Of a stretch of 64,000 bases of DNA, positions 57,931 through 64,000 are shown one piece after another. The notes beneath the pieces were generated by a model. The model had not been told where the DNA came from and did not search any database. It worked only from the letters and a program-made list of their open reading frames with translations. The DNA comes from Begonia masoniana (Eukaryota; Streptophyta; Magnoliopsida; Cucurbitales; Begoniaceae): positions 18,327,330-18,391,329 of the forward strand of contig CM039508.1 in the NCBI GenBank assembly GCA_022432975.1, in the 5' to 3' direction. How positions within the stretch are numbered: the first letter of the stretch is position 1; each line of letters begins with the position of its first letter. The position numbers and the translations under genes were made by a program.

Positions 57931-59309
57931 GCTTGCTTTCCAGAATTCACCATAACAGAAGTTTTTAAAACATAACACAAAACTTTAAAACCTCATTCTC
58001 TCTGGTCAGGAATATGTCTAGCTGCCACAACCAAACCCCATGAGCTCGATCTGCCAACTACATCAAATCACCATCTTGAGGCACGATGTCCTCATCTGGG
58101 GAATCCATACCTATAACAGGGAGTTCACCTATGAGTCTAAAACTCAGTAAGAACATATAAATGCAATGATGCATATGCTATGCATGAATTTTCAGAATAC
58201 AGTGACAGAACATTACATTACATTTCACTGGCAGAGGGGTATAAGTGGGGCTTATAGGGGAACTGGCAAGTTCACGACAGACATAAACAGATATACAGAA
58301 TATAACAGAACAGAACAGTAGACTAATCCCCGTCCCGCACTTAACCAATACATTACAGTCAGATTTTATCTTTCTTTTCAAAACGTTGTTACATAAAATA
58401 TTTGCATGAACTTTCGAGAAAAATGTGTATGCATGGACATTTACAGTGCTTCATCTTAGAACAGCAGACAGCAGAAATAAACGATATAAAAGGAAAAGAA
58501 ATACAGAAAAACTTAGAACGAAACTCTAACTTATCTACCTGAAACAACCCGACAGATGTAAAACCTAGTATCTCGGTGTTGTAGGGCCTTAAGGGCCGAT
58601 CTACACACATGAACTTACCTGTTTGCTACGGAGTTGAGAGTCTTGAATGTGTTGCCTCGGTGATGCACGGACCTATACATGCATGTAAAGAAAATGAGCA
58701 AAGCTACAAATGCTAACTAACAACTTGGTAGGACATGCTCCAAACTCCATTCAAACCTTTAGAAAATAAACCGACGTGTTTTCATACAATAACAGAGAGT
58801 TTTCTCCAAAATATCCGAACCCTAACTTTAGCAAGACTCTCATTTTAACTTGTCCAAACTCGTTAACTTTAGCAGATGATTACCTTCACGAAGAAAATAG
58901 GAGAATTGAAGTCTTTTAGAAAGGTTGCAGTCGCCTAGAGGAGAGAAAACAGAGGGCAGTGGAAAGAAGTAATGAGAAATGAGGGTTTCACGTAGGAGGA
59001 AAGAGAAGAAGAACATGACTTCTTCAACAAGTTACTAGGTGTAACAAAACCATTGGCCTTCTCCCACCAACCTTAATTGGCTTACCTAATTTGCCCTCCC
59101 TTTGGTTTCTAACCAAGGTGTTCTGTTTTGGTTGATTTTTAGTTTGGTTTTCCAATTGAATTATTATTTAAATTCTCCGATCCGTTTTCTCTAGACATCC
59201 ACTTGGGCTATCACAAAACTCCAATGAAATACGCATTTCATTAATGGCCAATATATCTCATTTAATAGTTCAAGGAATAATTACATGGCAAAAATGTCGG
59301 GTGTTACAC

Positions 59310-59595
59310 TAACTTATGCTTTAATTTTAAAGCAATGTGAGATAATTCAATAATAGTTAATACACTTCTTTATGTTCCATTTATCCTTGTACCTAAGTGA
59401 GACAAAATTGGCCAAAAGCATAATTGTCTTAATCCTTTCATCTTGTTAGCAACTGCTTTTAATTTCCTTACGGAACATCCAGACATCACCCTCATTGGAC
59501 ATACTACCCAATAAAATATTGGTAATTGTATTCTTAATGATAAGATACTCATGTAATTTGAATAATCTCACAATCTCACATTTTTAGCTTCTTTT
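59310..59595 (-). pseudogene. Continuation of the decayed copia element right of solo LTR G
   Basis: Bases 59310-59314 are the second CTAAC duplicate. The minus strand holds a short open frame (59370-59552) with KLKAVANKMKGLRQL, and a parallel frame with GSMSNEGDVWMFRKEIK, which could be copia gag. It ends where the next B-family LTR begins at 59596. Confidence 0.35.
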
Positions 59596-62500
59596 TGTGA
59601 CGACCACGACCCGCCGGGACCGTCACGGGACTCGACCAAACATTGACTTTGACATTGACATTTTGGACATAAAATTTTTCAACTTTTTAAAACTCTAATT
59701 CGGATAGGAAGACTTAAAAAAATGGAAGACAAGAATGGACTACTGGAATGGACGACTGGAATGGACGAGGACAGGAATGTACGACGACTGGAGTGGACGA
59801 TGACAGGAATGGACGAGGAAAGGAATGTACAACGACTGGAGTGGACGACGACAGGAATGGACGAGGACAGGAATGGACGACGACAGGAGTGGACGACGAC
59901 AGGAGTGGACGACGACAGGAATGGACGAGGATAGGAACGGACGACAATAGGAATGGACGAGGACAGGAATGGACGACAATAGGAGTGGACGAGGACAAGA
60001 ATGGACGAAAACAGCAGTGGACGACGACAAGAATGGATGACAACAAGAATGGACGACGGTAGGAATGGACAAGGACTGAAATGGACGACAACAGGAGTGG
60101 GCGACAACAGGAGTGGACGAGGACTGGAATGAACGACAACAGGAGTGGACGACGACAGGAATGGACGACGACAGGAATGGACGACGACAGGAATGGACGA
60201 CGACAGGAATGGACGACGACAGGAATGGACGACGACAGGAATGGACGACGACAGGAATGGACGACGACAGGAATGGACGACGACAGGAATGGACGACGAC
60301 AGGAATGGACGACGACAGGAGTGGACGACGACAGGAATGGACGACGACAGGAATGGACGACGACAGGAGTGGACGACGACAGGAATGGACGACGACAGGA
60401 ATGGACGACGACAGGAATGGACGACGACAGGAATGGACGAGGACAGGAATGGACGACGACAGGAATGGACGACGACAGGAATGGACGACGACAGGAATGG
60501 ACGACGACAGGAATGGACGACGACAGGAATGGACGACGACAGGAATGGACGACGACAGGAATGGACGACGACAGGAATGGACGACGACAGGAGTGGACGA
60601 CGACAGGAATGGACGACGACAGGAATGGACGACGACAGGAATGGACGACGACAGGAATGGACGACGACAGGAATGGACGACGACAGGAATGGACGACGAC
60701 AGGAATGGACGACGACAGGAATGGACGACGACAGGAATGGACGACGACAGGAGTGGACGACGACAGGAGTGGACGACGACAGGAATGGACGACGACAGGA
60801 GTGGACGACGACAGGAGTGGACGACGACAGGAGTGGACGACGACAGGAATGGACGACGACAGGAGTGGACGACGACAGGAATGGACGACGACAGGAATGG
60901 ACGACGACAGGAGTGGACGACGACAGGAGTGGACGACGACAGGAATGGACGACGACAGGAATGGACGACGACAGGAATGGACGACGACAGGAATGGACGA
61001 CGACAGGAATGGACGACGACAGGAGTGGACGACGACAGGAATGGACGACGACAGGAATGGACGACGACAGGAATGGACGACGACAGGAATGGACGACGAC
61101 AGGAGTGGACGACGACAGGAGTGGACGACGACAGGAGTGGACGACGACAATGGGACGACTAATAGGAATGGACGACAACAGGAATGGACGAGGGCAGAAA
61201 TGGACAAGGAAAAGAATGTTTGAAAGACATAAACACCTCACGACATTTCTACAAAACTTCTTCCCAACCTTTTTAGACACCAAAATCTTCAAAACCCCAA
61301 AAACTCGATTCAAGACATAACTTTAAACGTGTTAAAAAATATGGCAGAAATTCAAGAAAATCAAACTGCATGGCTCAATTTAAAACTCGAAACAATCCAT
61401 GTACAACTTAAAAGAAAATCTCAAACGATTCCAGTATATTTCAAAATACAACTGTTAGAACAGAGGTTTTAAAACATCAACACAAAACCTATACATCACC
61501 TAAATTCCAAAAAAAAAAAAACTGTGCAAACTTAACATACACTTCAAAACCACACCCCCATAGGTCAAAATGCGCCTGACTGCCGCAACCAACCCCACTG
61601 AGCTCGTCCCGCCTACTGCACCTACTCGTCGGCCTGAGGGACAAAGTCCTCATCCGGAGGATCCGTACCTACAACAGAGAGTTCAACTATGAGCCTAGAA
61701 CTCAGTAAGAACATACAATGCAGTGATGCATATGCTATGCATGAACTTTTAAAATACATGAACATTACTTTACATTACATTCAAGTGGACAAGAGGTATA
61801 AGTGGGGCTTATAGAGAAACTGGCGCACATACATACATGTCACAACATGACATAACAGGAGTACATAGTGTACATAACAAGAGTACATAACATATATAAC
61901 AGGAGTACATAACAGGATGTCATTCCTCGTCCTACACTTAACCGTACATTATATTCACATTTTATCTTTCTTAACTTCAAATCGCGTGCATAAAAGATTT
62001 GCATGACTTTCAAGAAAACGTGTATGCATGAACATATACAATGCTTAAACGTAACATAAACAGGCGACGTGATATCAAAGCAAAACATAAAGAAGACACA
62101 TTTAACTTTGAATATAACCTACGACCTAACTACCTGACAACCAAAACCTAGTATCTCCATGATGTAGGGCCAAACCTATACGTATGAACTTACATGATGT
62201 CCGTAGAGTTGCAAGCACGCACGTACGTCCTCGGCGATTCACAAATCTATATTATGCATAACCAGACCATTAACCCTAAACTTTAACAAAACTAAGGGAT
62301 AACTAACCTAAACTCGTTAACTAACGTAAATGGTTACCTTTAATGGAGAAAATGGGAGAAAATAGGAGAAGACGAAGTTTGGAAATCGTCGCACGTCGTC
62401 TGGAAGAGAGAAAACAGAAATAAGAGGAAAAATGAGAGTTTTACGTAGAAGAGAAGAGAAGAGATGGAGAGGAAGAGAAAACTAGGCTTCTTCCACAAGC

Positions 62501-62712
62501 TTGGACAAGTGGCACTATCTCATTGGCTCCCTCCCAACCACCTTAATGTTTTTCCAATTTGCCCCTCCATTGGTTTCTAACTAATTCGCTATTTAGCTCA
62601 TCGATTCGGTTTCTCTGAAATCCTCTTTTTTCACTAAACATTCAAACAAAGTCCAATGAAATATTCATTATATTAATATCGAATTAATTCCGTTTAATAC
62701 TTGGAAATAACG
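59596..62712 (-). mobile_element. B-family LTR H, outer end truncated
   Basis: The left end is TGTGACGACCACGACCCG at 59596 with no primer site beside it. Shared B-family blocks include CCTACTCGTCGGCCTGAGGG near 61620, ACAGAGAGTTCAACTATGAG near 61674, and the CATTGGCTCCCTCCCA region near 62520. The match to other B LTRs fades near 62712 (GGAAATAACG) before the expected GTTACA end. About half of the LTR is a 16 bp minisatellite. Confidence 0.8.
59733..61198. repeat. 16 bp minisatellite, about 90 units
   Basis: The unit is GGAATGGACGACGACA, with a frequent variant GGAGTGGACGACGACA. From 60140 to 61150 the array is nearly pure; the flanks are degenerate. The unit is related to the GCTGTGGACGACAGAA unit of the B 5' LTR at 8558. 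Because 16 is not a multiple of 3 and the unit has no stop in several frames, very long open frames (up to 544 codons) run through it on both strands; they are not considered genes. Confidence 0.95.
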
Positions 62713-63834
62713 TAGCATCTATTCCATTAATGAATAATTGTACACACACATTTCAAAATGTATATCATAATTAATTAATAAATTTTAATAGTGGTAAGAC
62801 TTCATTACAAACATACCTCGCACAACATTGATATTTAGTCTTTAGACAGAAATATCAATTTGTAAGTGGTACTCTCGGTGCATTAATCACATATTGATAA
62901 TAAATTCCTATTAAGTAATTAATCTATATTTGGACCAATTTATGACCCACATGAACAACTAACAGTTATCACATTTTTATAACTGTATGTGTGAATGTGA
63001 CTCGCCCAAATATTAACTTTCCTTTGAGCTGATTAATACATGCATGAGTCACACAAACACAAAATCTTAATATTCCAAATCAATCAACCCAAGTAAAAGA
63101 GCTTGATTTAGTTATGATACACTTAGATAAAATCAATTTAGAATACTAAATCTCAAAATAATTTTAAAATTTATTTTAAAATTTGCAAAAGCAAAGAATG
63201 TTCAAAACCTGGGCATTAGAGCCGCGTTGTGGAGTCAAATTTTTCAGTAGGAAAATTCATGACAAAAACTTTACATCCTAAAAATCGAATACATGCATAA
63301 AATCTGTATATAATCTTAATTGCATAAAAAACCATATAAACCACGAGATTCAAATATCTATTTAATTTTGTAAATGCATATATATCGTGAAAATTTAGAA
63401 TCTAAATCTAAATCCAAACTCTGTTAAGTAACACAGAAAAATATGAAATAAAATATATAAATATCCAACTAAAAAAAATCTTATTTTGTACATGCATGTA
63501 TTTTGTGATAATCAGAATCTGAACTCAAATTTCAATATATTAATTTTATAATTAAACACAATTCAAAATTAGAATATGATATAAAATCATAGTATGAGAA
63601 TTTAAAATAAAATAAGTCTAGAATCAAAATCCAAATCAAATAATATTCTCTAAATTTTTCATACATTTTAAATATCAAATATAAAATATATCACATTCTA
63701 GAATTAAAAGCTAGGGTAAAGTGCAATTTGGCCCCTACAGCTAGGTGAAAAGGGAAATTTATACCGTAAACTCGGATAATGGGCAAAAACAACTTTAATG
63801 TATTGATAATGGGCAATTTACTCCATATCGTCCT
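62713..63834. other. AT-rich DNA without recognisable genes
   Basis: No protein domain or LTR boundary was recognised. The block 63713-63834 begins AGGGTAAAGTGCAATTTGGC and contains a doubled GGGCAA phrase (63780 and 63810). Such text is familiar at the ends of some plant DNA transposons, but no partner end or target duplication is visible here. Confidence 0.4.
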
Positions 63835-64000
63835 TGTGACGACCCCCCGACCCGATCGGGGTCGAAGAGCCTCACTCTGGACATTTAAAACGTGATATAT
63901 TTTTTTTTTAACTTTTAAAACTTTACACAGAGAAAACCTTCTCTGGAGTTGAAGACTGGAATACATTTTAAAAGGCATGGTAAATCGGATGACATATTTA
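63835..64000 (-). mobile_element. Start of another B-family LTR (I), running out of the window
   Basis: It begins TGTGACGACCCCCCGACCCG and continues with GGACATTTAAAACG, TTTACACAGAGAAAACCTTC and CTCTGGAGTTGAAG as in the other B LTRs. There is no primer site on its left, so it is a 3' LTR or a solo LTR. Confidence 0.8.

Larger units (their letters stand above)
55096..59309 (-). mobile_element. Solo LTR G of the B family (4.2 kb), target duplication CTAAC
   Basis: It runs from TGTGACAGCCCCCGACTCGA to TCGGGTGTTACA. CTAAC lies directly outside both ends (55091-55095 and 59310-59314). It shares the B-family blocks ACTCAGTAAGAACATATAAA near 58143, GTAGGGCCTTAAGGGCC near 58580 and the CACGTAGGAGGAA stretch near 58990. 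It is twice as long as the solo copy at 5672 because of a 2.1 kb minisatellite. No gag or primer site adjoins it. Confidence 0.9.

Noticed and set aside
59679..61320. Open frames of 349 to 544 codons on both strands
   Set aside because: They are readings of a 16 bp minisatellite without stops, in an LTR. Both strands and several frames are open at once, and the residues only repeat the unit.

Overview
This window looks like nuclear DNA of a flowering plant. It is eukaryotic repeat-rich intergenic sequence with no bacterial-style operons. Almost everything is LTR retrotransposon: several chromodomain-bearing Ty3/gypsy elements (chromoviruses, probably the Tekay/Del group because their LTRs run from 1.7 to over 4 kb), two Ty1/copia elements and a LINE fragment. 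Wording of the gag and pol proteins suggests a eudicot, perhaps a cucurbit, but that is recollection and cannot be tested here. No intact protein-coding gene was found; every pol region carries stops, frameshifts or deletions.

Layout from left to right. 1-1468: the end of an unrelated LTR element that cut into a gag gene (1469-1913). 2069-4718: an LTR that is a hybrid of two families (A on the left, B on the right), flanked on one side by a primer binding site and on the other by a polypurine tract. 4719-11247: a B-family element on the minus strand, with pol deleted and gag split by a complete 2.1 kb solo LTR with a perfect 5-base target duplication. 11248-14110: the only stretch that may be host DNA, an AT-rich block followed by a cluster of six TGGGCY promoter motifs, a CT tract and a short open frame. 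14111-41767: one 27.7 kb nest. An outer chromovirus (C, minus strand, LTRs 14111-16584 and 39265-41767, near-matching target duplication) is invaded by a solo LTR (D, 17476-19954) and by a second chromovirus (A1, 22022-30980), which is itself invaded by a copia element (30981-36909). 41768-43144: a LINE fragment. 43145-47064: a truncated minus-strand chromovirus (E). 47065-53348: a plus-strand chromovirus (F) with a 3.35 kb 5' LTR and its 3' half missing. 53349-59595: a very decayed copia element split by a 4.2 kb solo LTR (G). 59596-62712 and 63835-end: two more B-family LTRs (H, I), with AT-rich unassigned DNA between.

The most unusual theme is in the LTRs themselves. Most long LTRs here carry a minisatellite block toward their 3' (U5-side) end, and each copy has expanded a different unit: 16 bp, 26 bp, 35/38 bp, 45 bp, 46 bp, 61 bp, or a 24/25/33 bp higher-order pattern. 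Short cores recur across families (CATCnACCGR-type and ACGACAR-type), and nine perfect TGACGTCA palindromes (bZIP/TGA-type sites) sit beside these blocks in five different LTRs. The 16 bp arrays are free of stops in several frames and create large spurious open frames. The outer element C also has a 60 bp tandem repeat inside gag that encodes a 20-residue Gln/Ser-rich unit.
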